From positions 1 to 32,179 of the forward strand of contig CAIXSY010000165.1 of assembly GCA_903922175.1 (NCBI GenBank): 32,179 bases of DNA, written 5' to 3'. This document shows positions 15,382-24,410 of this stretch, in pieces. The position numbers and the translations under genes were made by a program. Every line of letters starts with the position of its first letter. Position 1 is the first letter of the stretch. Source of the DNA: an uncultured delta proteobacterium (lineage in GTDB: Bacteria > Bdellovibrionota_C > UBA2361 > CAIXSY01). The notes beneath the pieces are model-generated. The model did not search any database. It saw only the letters and a list, made by a program, of their open reading frames with translations, and had not been told where the DNA came from.

Positions 15382-15506
15382 TTTAATTACGCCTTTTATG
15401 GCACTATTGTCAAGCTAAAGGTGCAAAATATTGATACACTTGATTGAGAGAGTTACTATATGTGTGTATATTGCACTCTATCGTTATACCGTGGAGTATG
15501 TCCTAT

Positions 15507-16304
15507 ATGCGTGATTCAAATACGATTGTTGTGCGGGCACTGGGGCTGCTTTTGCGCCCGCTGTCCCGATTCTGTCTGCGTCACGCCCTGCGTATGCAGG
15601 ATGCTCTTGAGGCACTCAAACGATGTTTTCTCGAGTCGGCAGTCGAGCAGCTTGAAGCACGCGGAGCAAAGGTTACCGACAGTGTGCTCAGTGTGATGAC
15701 CGGTCTACATCGCCGCGATGTTGTGCGGCTAAGAAGCGGCAATAGATCTCCAGATAAAGCTCACGACATCGTCACCAAAGTGCTCGGACAGTGGCAGTCG
15801 GACCGACGGTTTTTGGGAAGCAACGGAAGGTCTAAGAGCTTGAGCTTCGGCACGGAGGCTAGTGAATTTAGCAAGCTCGTAAAACTGACCACCAATGATG
15901 TTACTCCCGCTTCCGTGCTTTTGGAGCTGGAGCGTACCGGACTCGTCCTCAAACAGGACGGCGAGGTGAGCCTGGTCATGCGTACCTACTCGCCGAAACG
16001 CGACCCGGATCGGGGGTTCAGCATTCTCTCTGATGATCTGGGGGATCTTGTCGAAGCAGTCGAGGAAAACATCCTTCAGGATCCGGAGGTGCCTAACCTA
16101 CATCTTCGTACCGTCTATGATCGAATTGATCCAACGGCACTAAAAGAGATCCGTTCTTGGATGCTCAAACAGGGACAGGAGCTTCATCTGCGCGCCCGAG
16201 AGTATCTCTCGAAGTTCGATCTTGATATCAACCCCCAACGTTCGGCTGAGGGCACCGGGTCGCGTGTGGTGATTACAAGCTTCGCACATGTCGAGAAGTC
16301 TTGA
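15507..16304 (+). CDS. DUF6502 family protein
   Basis: About 265 residues. The N-terminal half carries the family pattern: VVRALGLLLRPLSRFCLRHA, a helix with AVEQLEARGAKVTDSVLSVM and TGLHRRDVVRLR, which has a helix-turn-helix-like character. Members are widespread, uncharacterised proteobacterial proteins, possibly DNA-binding. The second half has a winged-helix-like segment ASVLLELERTGLVLKQDGEV. I chose ATG 15507 (MRDSNTIVVRALG) since GGAG lies about 10 nt upstream and homologues begin near that point. The frame is open back to a TTG at 15444, with another ATG at 15498. It is oriented opposite to the Cys-rich lipoprotein gene. Confidence 0.82.
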   Translation: MRDSNTIVVRALGLLLRPLSRFCLRHALRMQDALEALKRCFLESAVEQLEARGAKVTDSVLSVMTGLHRRDVVRLRSGNRSPDKAHDIVTKVLGQWQSDRRFLGSNGRSKSLSFGTEASEFSKLVKLTTNDVTPASVLLELERTGLVLKQDGEVSLVMRTYSPKRDPDRGFSILSDDLGDLVEAVEENILQDPEVPNLHLRTVYDRIDPTALKEIRSWMLKQGQELHLRAREYLSKFDLDINPQRSAEGTGSRVVITSFAHVEKS

Positions 16305-16377
16305 GGGAATGCGTCTCGGTCGCAAGCTCCCTCGCTCAGAGCCGAATGCAGCTGAACGTTGCACGAGTTGTTTTCTT

Positions 16378-16541
16378 GTATCCGTTCACGGGGGGAATGA
16401 GCAAACATCTCTGGGAGCGCGGACGTCTCGTCCGCTTTTAATCATATTTAGAGCGGACGAGACGTCCGCGCGCCAGGGAAGAAATCATTTTCTAACTGCT
16501 TGAGATCATAGAGTCTGCTTATTCCCCCCGTGAACGGATAC
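16378..16541. mobile_element. 164-bp MITE with 29-bp terminal inverted repeats and 8-bp target duplication
   Basis: Outer ends 16378-16406 and 16513-16541 are inverted copies of each other with only two mismatches over 29 bp (both beginning GTATCCGTTCACGGGGGGAA when read inward). Identical 8-bp GTTTTCTT sequences directly flank the element (16370-16377 and 16542-16549), as expected for a transposition target duplication. Inside is a second perfect palindrome: 20-bp arms 16417-16436 and 16452-16471 around a 15-bp centre. There is no coding capacity, so it must be moved in trans. The 8-bp duplication and GTA-starting ends would suit an IS66-like parent, but that is tentative. Confidence 0.85.
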
Positions 16542-16693
16542 GTTTTCTTGGCCTTTTCTACCACACAAGTACGCGGCGAACCTAAGAATGTAACAGAACT
16601 ACCCATACACTGTCAGATATAACATTTTCCTTGAGCAACATGCGGATTTGACCGTATACTATGGGAGAGTAGCACTTATTTTCGCTAAAATTC

Positions 16694-19600
16694 ATGAATT
16701 ACGGCTCTCCTCCAGCGCAGGGTCTATATGATCCGAGCTTTGAACGTGACTCCTGTGGCGTCGGCTTCGTTTGCCACGTTAAGGGGCAGGCCTCGCAGCA
16801 GATCGTCAGCGACGGACTGCGTATTCTTGAAAATATGAATCACCGCGGTGCTTGTGGCTGCGATCCTAATACGGGGGATGGTGCCGGTATCACTGTGCGC
16901 ATGCCCGATCGCTTCTTTCGCCGGGTGACCAAGCCCCTTGGCATCGACCTGCCTCCTCAGGGTGAGTATGCCGTGGCGATGTGTTTTCTGCCGCGCGCGC
17001 CAGCCTCGCGTCGCGAGTGTGAGCAGGCCCTTGTGGAGGTGGCACTGGAAAACAACTTGGTCGTGCTCGGTTGGCGAGACGTGCCGACTAATCCGCAGGG
17101 ATTGGGTGCTGCTGCGCTTGACGCTGAGCCGTGCATCCGTCAGTGCTTCCTTGCTCCATCACGTTCTTTTTTTAATAGGGCTGACTTCGATCGACGACTT
17201 TATCTGACACGTCAATACGCCGAAAACATGGTCGAGTTCGGATCGTGCTACAGCCGAGATTCACAGGAGATCTTCTACATCTCCATCCTCTCTGCTAATC
17301 GCATGATCTACAAGGGGATGCTGACTGCCTTGCAGTTGCGCACTTATTACCCGGATCTTTCCGAACCTGACTTTGAAAGCTCGCTGGCGTTGGTACACTC
17401 CCGCTTTTCAACAAATACCTTTCCGGCGTGGCGACTAGCGCATCCGTTTCGCTATCTGGCGCATAACGGCGAGATCAACACGCTCTGTGGTAATCGCAAC
17501 TGGATGCGTGCCCGCTACAAATCGTTACAGAGTGAGGTTTTTGGTTCTGAGCTGGCGCGCATGTGTCCGATTCTGACCGAATCGGGGTCGGACTCGGCGA
17601 CGCTCGATAATGCCCTGCAGTTTCTCTGTGTCAACGGGCGCACCCTGCCGCACGCTCTGTTGATGATGATCCCCGAGGCGTGGCAGGGCCACGCCCTCAT
17701 GGATGATGATCTGAAGGCTTTTTACGAGTACCACGCCTGTTTGATGGAGCCGTGGGATGGACCGGCAGCTGTGCTTTTTACCAACGGTGCGCTGGTTGGT
17801 GGCGTGCTCGATAGAAACGGTTTACGTCCAGCGCGTTACTATATCACCAAAGATGACGTCGTCGTCATGGCAAGTGAGGTCGGGGTGTTGCCGATCGCTT
17901 CTGAGCGCGTGACTAAGAAGTGGCGTTTGCAGCCCGGAAAGATATTTCTTATCGATAGCGCACAGGGGCGTATCATCGAAGATGATGAGATTAAACGTGA
18001 CCTGGTCGATAAGCGTCCCTGGAGTAGTTGGATTAAGCGGCGCCTAAAACATATTAATGATCTTCCTGATGCAGGAAATGGATCTGTCGTGCAGCGCGAG
18101 CCGCTCTTCGTGCGTCAAATCGGATTCGGCTATACGCGTGAAGACCTGAGTATCCTGCTTGAGCCGATGGCATTGAACGGTGTCGAGCCACTTGGGTCGA
18201 TGGGGGCAGATACCCCGCTCGCGTGTCTATCCGAGCACCCACAACTGCTCTATAGCTATTTCAAGCAGCTTTTTGCGCAAGTTACCAACCCCCCTCTTGA
18301 TGCTAATTTTGAGTCGCTGGTAACCTCCCTCCATACGTACATCGGGCGTGAAGGGAATCTGCTTTCTGAAGTCCCCGAGAACTGTAGTCTGCTCAAACTT
18401 GACACTCCAATCATTACCGATGAGGATTTGGAAAAGATCCGTGCGTTACAAAGTGGGAACTTACGTGCGATCACTATCCCGATGCTTTTTGATCCTCGAC
18501 GTGGTGGTGGCGGTTTGGAGGTTGCCCTCGATGATCTGTGCAGCAGGGCCGGCAGCGCTGTGCGCGAGGGGTTCTCGATACTGATCCTCTCCGATCGCGG
18601 TATGGACCGCGAGCATGCACCGATTCCGGCGCTTTTGGCGACTGCGGCCGTGCACCATCACCTCATCCGCGAGGGGACGAGGATTCAAGCCGGTATAGTG
18701 GTTGAGACCGCTGAAGCTCGTGAGATACATCATTTCTGTCTCCTCATCGGCTATGGAGCGGCGGCGATTAATCCGTACCTTGCCCTTGAAAGTATCACTG
18801 ATATGCACGCCCAGGGCGTCTTTCCGGAAACTGCCTCGGCTGAAACCTTGCTTGCTAATTACCTCAAGGCGGCGAATAAGGGAATTATAAAAACAGCTTC
18901 GAAGATGGGGATATCGACGGTTCAAAGCTATCGCGGTGCGCAGATCTTTGAGGCCCTCGGGATTAATCGCAGCCTGATCGATCGCTACTTTTGCAAAACC
19001 ATCTCACGTTTGGGTGGTGTCGGCTTTGACGTCTTGGCACGCGAAGTTTACGAGCGTCACCGTCAGGCCTACCCGGCGCTGACAACGGCGTCACATCTCC
19101 TGCCGAGCGGCGGCTTTTACAAATGGCGTAAAGGTGAAGAGTTTCACATGTGGAACCCGGATACGGTTTCCAAGCTGCAGCACGCCGTACGAAGCGGAAG
19201 CTTCGCCTCATACCGTGAATATAGCGCCGTGGCTTCTGATGAGGCGGCCACGATGTGTACCTTACGTGGCCTGCTCCGCTTCCGACCTTCCGCAGCAATT
19301 CCTCTGGACGAGGTTGAGCCGGCAAAAGAGATTGTCAAGCGCTTTGTCACTGGGGCGATGTCGTTCGGTTCGATCAGTAAGGAGGCGCACGAAAATCTTG
19401 CTATCGCCATGAACCGTATCGGTGGACGTTCCAACACCGGCGAGGGCGGCGAGGACCCTGAGCGCTTCAAGCCGGATGCTGACGGCAACTGGCGTCGAAG
19501 CGCGATTAAGCAGGTAGCCTCGGGACGGTTTGGCGTTACCGCCGAGTATCTGGTTAATGCCGCTGAGCTGCAGATTAAGATGGCTCAGGGGGCTAAGCCG

Positions 19601-21244
19601 GGCGAAGGTGGGCAGCTTCCGGGGTACAAGGTGGATTCCGATATCGGGCGAGTGCGGCACACGACACCGGGCGTGGGCCTCGTTTCACCCCCGCCGCACC
19701 ATGACATCTACTCGATCGAAGACCTGGCGCAGCTTATTCGTGATCTCAAGTGCGTCAATCCTGAAGCGCGAATCTCGGTTAAGCTGGTGAGTGAAGCTGG
19801 AGTCGGTACGGTCGCGGCTGGGGTTGCTAAAGCTAAAGCTGACCATATCGTTATCTCAGGGGATAGCGGCGGCACAGGCGCAAGTCCTCTCTCGTCTATC
19901 AAGTACGCGGGTTTGCCCTGGGAGCTTGGTTTGGCCGAGGCCCAACAAACACTGATGCTGCACAAGCTGCGTGGACGCGTGACGCTGCAGGTTGATGGCC
20001 AGATTAAAACCGGCCGAGATGCGGCGATAGCTTTCCTCCTCGGTGCTGAGGAGATCGCTTTTTCGACTGCGCCGCTGATCGCCTCGGGCTGCGTGATGAT
20101 GCGCGCCTGCCACCTCAACACCTGTCCCGTGGGCATTGCGACGCAGGATCCTGAACTGCGCCGTAAATTCGCTGGAAAGCCTGAGCATGTGATTAATTTC
20201 ATGTTTTTTGTGGCTGAGGAGCTGCGTGAAATAATGGCCCAGCTCGGTATTCGCCGTGTCGACGACCTTGTTGGGCAAACCGAACTCTTGGAGTTCGCCG
20301 ATCTGTCGCAACACTGGAAGGCGTGCACGCTTGATCTCTCACCGCTTCTGTATCGCCCGGCAGCGGGGTCTTCCGCCCCGCGACGTAGAGTCGAGAAGCA
20401 GGAGCATGAGTTGGAGCAAAATCTGGACAACCGCCTCATAGAACTAGCGCGCCCGGCGCTTGAAAATGGCAGCGTGGTGATGGCGGAACTCCCCATTCAC
20501 AACACTGACCGTAGCGTGGGAGCGATGCTCTCAGGTCTTGTAGCTAAGCGATACGGACACACGGGACTTCCCGATGAGAGCATTCATTTCAAATTTACCG
20601 GTTCTGCTGGCCAGTCTTTCGGTGCTTTTCTTGGAAAAGGGATCCGCTTAACTCTTGAAGGTGACGCCAACGATTATGTAGGCAAGGGGCTCTCTGGCGG
20701 GCGGCTGGTGCTCTATCCTCCGACCCAGGCAACCTTTGCTGCGGAGGAGAACATCATCGCCGGGAATGTGGTTTGTTACGGCGCCATAGCCGGTGAGGTT
20801 TTTATCCGTGGTGTCGTCGGCGAGCGTTTCTGTGTCAGAAACTCAGGTGTTAATGCCGTTGTCGAGGGTGTTGGTGACCACGGCTGTGAATATATGACCG
20901 GTGGACGTGTGCTGGTTCTCGGTCAGACCGGCAGAAACTTTGCGGCGGGGATGTCCGGTGGCATAGCCTATGTCTATGGCAATGAGAGGAGCAATGAGAA
21001 AAGCAACGAGCAGCATTTTAAGGCACGCTGTAATCTGACGACGGTTGAGTTAGAGAAGCTGACCGAGGCTGACGAGATAGAGTTTGTACGCCGGATGGTT
21101 GAACAGCACGCAGTCTTAACTGGAAGTGAACGTGCTGCAGGAATACTTGCACACTGGTCAGAGAATGTGTGCCAGTTTATCAAAGTGATGCCAGTTGAGT
21201 ATCGGCGTATATTGGCAAGTCGGTCTGAGGTATCGCATCGCTAG
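16694..21244 (+). CDS. gltB: Glutamate synthase (NADPH) large subunit
   Basis: A 1516-residue protein, the usual length for GltB. It hydrolyses glutamine in a class II amidotransferase domain and passes ammonia to 2-oxoglutarate, giving glutamate. After a propeptide of about 20 residues the catalytic Cys21 lies in ERDSCGVGFVCHV. The amidotransferase domain covers about 21-430, the central domain about 470-750, and the FMN synthase domain about 830-1240 (GAMSFGSISKEAHENLA, EGGEDPERF, ISGDSGGTGASP). The 3Fe-4S cluster Cys residues are 1133, 1139 and 1144 (C-x5-C-x4-C; GCVMMRACHLNTCPVG). A GxGxG-type beta-helix follows to the end. It lies 3 nt upstream of gltD and forms an operon with it. Confidence 0.98.
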   Translation: MNYGSPPAQGLYDPSFERDSCGVGFVCHVKGQASQQIVSDGLRILENMNHRGACGCDPNTGDGAGITVRMPDRFFRRVTKPLGIDLPPQGEYAVAMCFLPRAPASRRECEQALVEVALENNLVVLGWRDVPTNPQGLGAAALDAEPCIRQCFLAPSRSFFNRADFDRRLYLTRQYAENMVEFGSCYSRDSQEIFYISILSANRMIYKGMLTALQLRTYYPDLSEPDFESSLALVHSRFSTNTFPAWRLAHPFRYLAHNGEINTLCGNRNWMRARYKSLQSEVFGSELARMCPILTESGSDSATLDNALQFLCVNGRTLPHALLMMIPEAWQGHALMDDDLKAFYEYHACLMEPWDGPAAVLFTNGALVGGVLDRNGLRPARYYITKDDVVVMASEVGVLPIASERVTKKWRLQPGKIFLIDSAQGRIIEDDEIKRDLVDKRPWSSWIKRRLKHINDLPDAGNGSVVQREPLFVRQIGFGYTREDLSILLEPMALNGVEPLGSMGADTPLACLSEHPQLLYSYFKQLFAQVTNPPLDANFESLVTSLHTYIGREGNLLSEVPENCSLLKLDTPIITDEDLEKIRALQSGNLRAITIPMLFDPRRGGGGLEVALDDLCSRAGSAVREGFSILILSDRGMDREHAPIPALLATAAVHHHLIREGTRIQAGIVVETAEAREIHHFCLLIGYGAAAINPYLALESITDMHAQGVFPETASAETLLANYLKAANKGIIKTASKMGISTVQSYRGAQIFEALGINRSLIDRYFCKTISRLGGVGFDVLAREVYERHRQAYPALTTASHLLPSGGFYKWRKGEEFHMWNPDTVSKLQHAVRSGSFASYREYSAVASDEAATMCTLRGLLRFRPSAAIPLDEVEPAKEIVKRFVTGAMSFGSISKEAHENLAIAMNRIGGRSNTGEGGEDPERFKPDADGNWRRSAIKQVASGRFGVTAEYLVNAAELQIKMAQGAKPGEGGQLPGYKVDSDIGRVRHTTPGVGLVSPPPHHDIYSIEDLAQLIRDLKCVNPEARISVKLVSEAGVGTVAAGVAKAKADHIVISGDSGGTGASPLSSIKYAGLPWELGLAEAQQTLMLHKLRGRVTLQVDGQIKTGRDAAIAFLLGAEEIAFSTAPLIASGCVMMRACHLNTCPVGIATQDPELRRKFAGKPEHVINFMFFVAEELREIMAQLGIRRVDDLVGQTELLEFADLSQHWKACTLDLSPLLYRPAAGSSAPRRRVEKQEHELEQNLDNRLIELARPALENGSVVMAELPIHNTDRSVGAMLSGLVAKRYGHTGLPDESIHFKFTGSAGQSFGAFLGKGIRLTLEGDANDYVGKGLSGGRLVLYPPTQATFAAEENIIAGNVVCYGAIAGEVFIRGVVGERFCVRNSGVNAVVEGVGDHGCEYMTGGRVLVLGQTGRNFAAGMSGGIAYVYGNERSNEKSNEQHFKARCNLTTVELEKLTEADEIEFVRRMVEQHAVLTGSERAAGILAHWSENVCQFIKVMPVEYRRILASRSEVSHR

Positions 21245-21247
21245 ATT

Positions 21248-22726
21248 ATGGGAAAGATTGGAGCATTCAAAATAATTCCGCCGAGTCCGCCGCCGGAGCG
21301 TCCGATTGAGGAGCGTGTGCGCGACTACCGCGAGATCCATGCGCCGTTTGGTGAAACACAGCTACGCGAGCAGACGGCGCGCTGCATGAACTGTGGCGTG
21401 CCCTTTTGCAACAACGGATGTCCGCTAGGTAACTTAATTCCCGACTGGAATGAGTCTGTCTATCGTGGTCGCTTCAAGGAGGCGCTTGATCTTCTGTTAG
21501 CGACGAATAACTTTCCTGAATTTACAGGACGCATATGCCCGGCTCCCTGTGAGGAGTCGTGCGTGCTTAATCTTGAGCAGCGGCCGGTAACGATAAAGGG
21601 CATTGAAGAGAGCATTATCGAGCGTGCCTTTAGCGAGGGCTGGATGACCTCGGTTATCCCTTCCCGTCGTACGGGGCACAACATAGCGGTTATCGGATCG
21701 GGGCCAGCCGGACTGGCATGCGCAGCGCAGCTTAATAGCGCCGGGCACGTCGTCACCGTTTTTGAACGCGCCGACCGTATCGGTGGCCTCCTTACCTACG
21801 GCATTCCAGGGTTTAAGCTTGAAAAGCAGATCGTTGAGCGCCGTGTTGGCCTCTTGAAGCAGGAGGGGATACGCTTTGTAACATCGGCTTGCATCGGCAC
21901 GACGCCGACCGTGGCCGAACTCCTTGGCAGTTTCGATGCTGTCGTCCTCTGTTGTGGCAGCACGAAGGCAAGGGAGCTTGATCTTCCCGGCAGAGAGCTT
22001 AGTGGCATTCACCTAGCCATGGATTATCTGACTCAACAGAATCGCAGCGACTTTGGCGATCAGATCCCAGCCGTAGACCGTATCTCGGCCAGCGGCAAAC
22101 GGGTGATCATTCTCGGCGGAGGCGACACCGGTGCAGATTGTCTTGGAACCGCGATTCGCCAAGGGGCGGCATCGGTGCATCAGTTCGAGCTCATGCCCGA
22201 ACCCCCGCGCGAACGTACGCAGGAGATGCCCTGGCCGGTGTGGCCGATGCTGCTCCGTCAGAGCGCAGCCCATGATGAAGCCGATGCGATTCGGCCCGCT
22301 GGCGCCGATTCAGTACGGGGCCAAGTACGAGACTTCTCGATCTGCACCAAGTCGTTTAGTGGCGCTGACGGAAGGATAGAGAAGCTCCACGGCGTGCGCC
22401 TTAACTGGACACGCGAACCTTCGGGACGCATGTGCATGAGCGAGATAGGGGGCAGTGAGTTTAGCATGCCTTGTGATCTCTGCTTTTTGGCGCTTGGGTT
22501 TGTCCATCCCGAGCATGACGGCATCGTCAAGCTCCTTCAGCTTGAAACCGATTCACGCGGCAATGTTAAGACGGACGCTAACTATCTGACCACGACACCG
22601 CACGTTTTCTGCGCCGGTGATATGCGCCGTGGGCAGTCGCTCGTCGTCTGGGCTATTGCCGAGGGCCGTCGCGCGGCGCACTGCGTTGATGTAAGTTTGA
22701 TGGGACGGAGTGAACTTCCGTCCTGA
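21248..22726 (+). CDS. gltD: Glutamate synthase (NADPH) small subunit
   Basis: A 492-residue flavoprotein that supplies electrons from NADPH to GltB. The N-terminal Fe-S ligands are in CMNCGVPFCNNGCPLGN and ICPAPCEESCVLN. The FAD-binding Rossmann motif is IAVIGSGPAGLACAAQL (about residues 148-164), and the NADPH-binding motif is VIILGGGDTGADCLG. The C-terminal FAD contact is VFCAGDMRRGQSLVVWAIAEGR. One oddity: after WPMLLRQSAAHDEA, where relatives usually read HEEG and soon a TKxF strand, there is a stretch of about 15 extra residues (DAIRPAGADSVRGQ) before RDFSICTKSF. It begins 3 nt after the gltB stop; a weak hairpin (GGACGGA..TCCGTCC) overlaps its own stop. Confidence 0.97.
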   Translation: MGKIGAFKIIPPSPPPERPIEERVRDYREIHAPFGETQLREQTARCMNCGVPFCNNGCPLGNLIPDWNESVYRGRFKEALDLLLATNNFPEFTGRICPAPCEESCVLNLEQRPVTIKGIEESIIERAFSEGWMTSVIPSRRTGHNIAVIGSGPAGLACAAQLNSAGHVVTVFERADRIGGLLTYGIPGFKLEKQIVERRVGLLKQEGIRFVTSACIGTTPTVAELLGSFDAVVLCCGSTKARELDLPGRELSGIHLAMDYLTQQNRSDFGDQIPAVDRISASGKRVIILGGGDTGADCLGTAIRQGAASVHQFELMPEPPRERTQEMPWPVWPMLLRQSAAHDEADAIRPAGADSVRGQVRDFSICTKSFSGADGRIEKLHGVRLNWTREPSGRMCMSEIGGSEFSMPCDLCFLALGFVHPEHDGIVKLLQLETDSRGNVKTDANYLTTTPHVFCAGDMRRGQSLVVWAIAEGRRAAHCVDVSLMGRSELPS

Positions 22727-22740
22727 AATATCTTGGGTTA

Positions 22741-22806
22741 GGCCAAGGATTTACTGGAGGTAACCTAATTTGGCCTCGTCCAGACAAACCTTTCACCCAG
22801 TCCTTG
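22741..22806 (+). repeat. Direct repeat flanking the ankyrin gene, copy A
   Basis: A 66-bp sequence beginning GGCCAAGGATTTACTGGAGG that aligns without gaps to 24345-24410 with roughly 80 percent identity (shared blocks GGCCAAGGA, GGTAA.CTAATTTGGC, CTTTCAC.CAGTCCTT). Confidence 0.65.
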
Positions 22807-22855
22807 GGGGGTCATCCCACGCTCGACAACACTTGTCTAAGGCCACCTCCTCTCT

Positions 22856-22896
22856 AGGGGACGTTACCCTTTATTACAAAAAGGGTAGCGTCCCCT
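22856..22896. repeat. Long hairpin upstream of the ankyrin gene
   Basis: A 17-bp stem (AGGGGACGTTACCCTTT pairing with AAAGGGTAGCGTCCCCT, with one T-G wobble) around a 7-nt loop. After repeat copy B a related half (AAAAGGGTACAGTCCC, about 24460-24475) is present without its left arm. This is the style of REP-like units moved by RAYT-type transposases. Confidence 0.7.
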
Positions 22897-23001
22897 TAAA
22901 TCTATTTCTCGAAAATTCCGTCTGGACTGAGGAGAGAGCGCAAGATAGTCTTCGAAAGTATACCGAAATATAGCACATACCCTGAATTGAGGAGGATCTC
23001 T

Positions 23002-24252
23002 ATGAAGAAGCGATTCCGTAACGTACATCTGGTTGTTGTTTTATCGGTCCTGCTGGCAGTTTCGGGGGCTTTGACCTCTTATGCTGACGATAAGGCTCTT
23101 GGTGCCAAGCTGGCTGAGGCGGTTCAGTTTCAGGACCTTGTAGCGATACAGGGGTTACTGGCAAAGGGAGCAGACGTAAATTATATCGAAAACGGAAGGC
23201 CGATTCTTGGATGGGCTGCACAAAATGGAAATGTCGAGATCGTGAAGGCGTTATTAAAAGCAGGCGCCAATCCAAATATTGCGGACACCGGTATCGGCCA
23301 TACACCGTTGATGCGTGCAATCGATACTCAACAGGTGGAGACTGTTCCGGCCCTATTGCAGGCCAAGGCCAACCCGAATGCAAAAAGCAAGGAGGGAAAA
23401 AGCTGCCTTATGATGGCCGTAGAGAGCCATAAGCCTGAAATAGTCAAAATGTTAATTGAGGCAGGCACTGATGTAAAAGAGGTTACCTCGGAAGGCGACT
23501 CACCAGTTTTAACGGCAGCTCAGGACGGGACAGCGGAGAGTCTCGATATAATCAAGATTTTAGGCGCAGCCCATGCCAATATGAACGCTTCGAATGCTGC
23601 CTACACTCCTCTGGTGTACGCAGTTCAACAGGAAAGTAAGGAGTTGGTGACTGCGTTGCTTAATGCCGGGGCAGATCCAAATGGTCGGACGAGTGATGAT
23701 CACTCTCCAATTCAGGACGCGCTTGGCTCACCCGAGATTTTGAAGATTCTTTTAGCGGCCAAAGCGGACCCAAATGCAACCATTCGCGAAAGTGGGACTC
23801 CTTTGACTGAGGCTATTTACAATAACCAGGCCGAAGCAGCCAAGATTCTGATTGAGGCAGGTGCGGACACAGAAAAAGGCGCCTCGGCGGGGAGCTCGGT
23901 ACTGCAGCTTGCGGAGCAGTCCGGGATGTCGGATGTAGTGGAGTTGCTAAAGAGCAAGGCGGTAAAAACTCCAGCTTCGGCCATTCCAGTTACGGGAGTC
24001 GATACAGCTCCGAGCGTTAACTTCAACCCGAATAGCGATGCCTGCACTATAGTCGATGCTGCTCGAAAACAGATGAATCTGCATGGTCGGCTTCAGAAGC
24101 TGGTTGATGCCGGCAAGAAGGACATGGAGATCTTCCATACTTTTAGTGTCGATAGCGTAGAGTTCTCTACACTGCTGAGCAGCAATCCCCCAGCCGCATG
24201 TAAACTTCTCGATCGCCTAGCGGTAAAATATGGGGTTTCGTGGAATGACTAG
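23002..24252 (+). CDS. Secreted ankyrin-repeat protein
   Basis: A 416-residue protein with a Sec signal peptide (cleavage likely after about residue 28, SYA-DD). Then come about eight or nine ankyrin repeats, residues about 35-315, each of the form G-x-T/S-P-L-x-x-A ... V/I-x-x-L-L-x-A-G-A-D/N-P-N. Clear examples are NVEIVKALLKAGANPN, KELVTALLNAGADPN and AEAAKILIEAGADTE. The last hundred residues are not ankyrin and contain two Cys (DACTIVDAARKQM; PAACKLLDRLAVKYG), perhaps a small disulphide-linked domain. Ankyrin arrays bind partner proteins; the partner is unknown. GAGGAGG lies 7 nt before the ATG, which decides the start over an upstream TTG at 22987. Direct repeats flank the gene. Confidence 0.92.
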   Translation: MKKRFRNVHLVVVLSVLLAVSGALTSYADDKALGAKLAEAVQFQDLVAIQGLLAKGADVNYIENGRPILGWAAQNGNVEIVKALLKAGANPNIADTGIGHTPLMRAIDTQQVETVPALLQAKANPNAKSKEGKSCLMMAVESHKPEIVKMLIEAGTDVKEVTSEGDSPVLTAAQDGTAESLDIIKILGAAHANMNASNAAYTPLVYAVQQESKELVTALLNAGADPNGRTSDDHSPIQDALGSPEILKILLAAKADPNATIRESGTPLTEAIYNNQAEAAKILIEAGADTEKGASAGSSVLQLAEQSGMSDVVELLKSKAVKTPASAIPVTGVDTAPSVNFNPNSDACTIVDAARKQMNLHGRLQKLVDAGKKDMEIFHTFSVDSVEFSTLLSSNPPAACKLLDRLAVKYGVSWND

Positions 24253-24344
24253 AGAGGGTTGTTGAAGATGATCTAGGGGCTTTTGATACAGGTGGGATAC
24301 CGTCCGCCTCAGATAATCGTGGAGGTAGCTGAGGTCGAGGGCTT

Positions 24345-24410
24345 GGCCAAGGACTTGCAGAAGGTAATCTAATTTGGCTTTGTCCAAACAAGTCTTTCAC
24401 ACAGTCCTTC
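24345..24410 (+). repeat. Direct repeat flanking the ankyrin gene, copy B
   Basis: Partner of 22741-22806 in the same orientation. Similarity continues in a degraded form to about 24475 (CTCTAG and AAAAGGGTA..GTCCC shared). The minus-strand methyltransferase-like gene ends inside it. Confidence 0.65.

Noticed and set aside
15444-15506. Longer DUF6502 protein starting at TTG 15444
   Set aside because: The extra residues are hydrophobic but not family-like, and a better-placed ribosome binding site supports a start at 15507 (or 15498).
19708-20496. A 262-codon minus-strand open frame
   Set aside because: Fully antisense to the well-supported gltB gene; no ribosome binding site and no recognisable family, typical shadow of codon bias.
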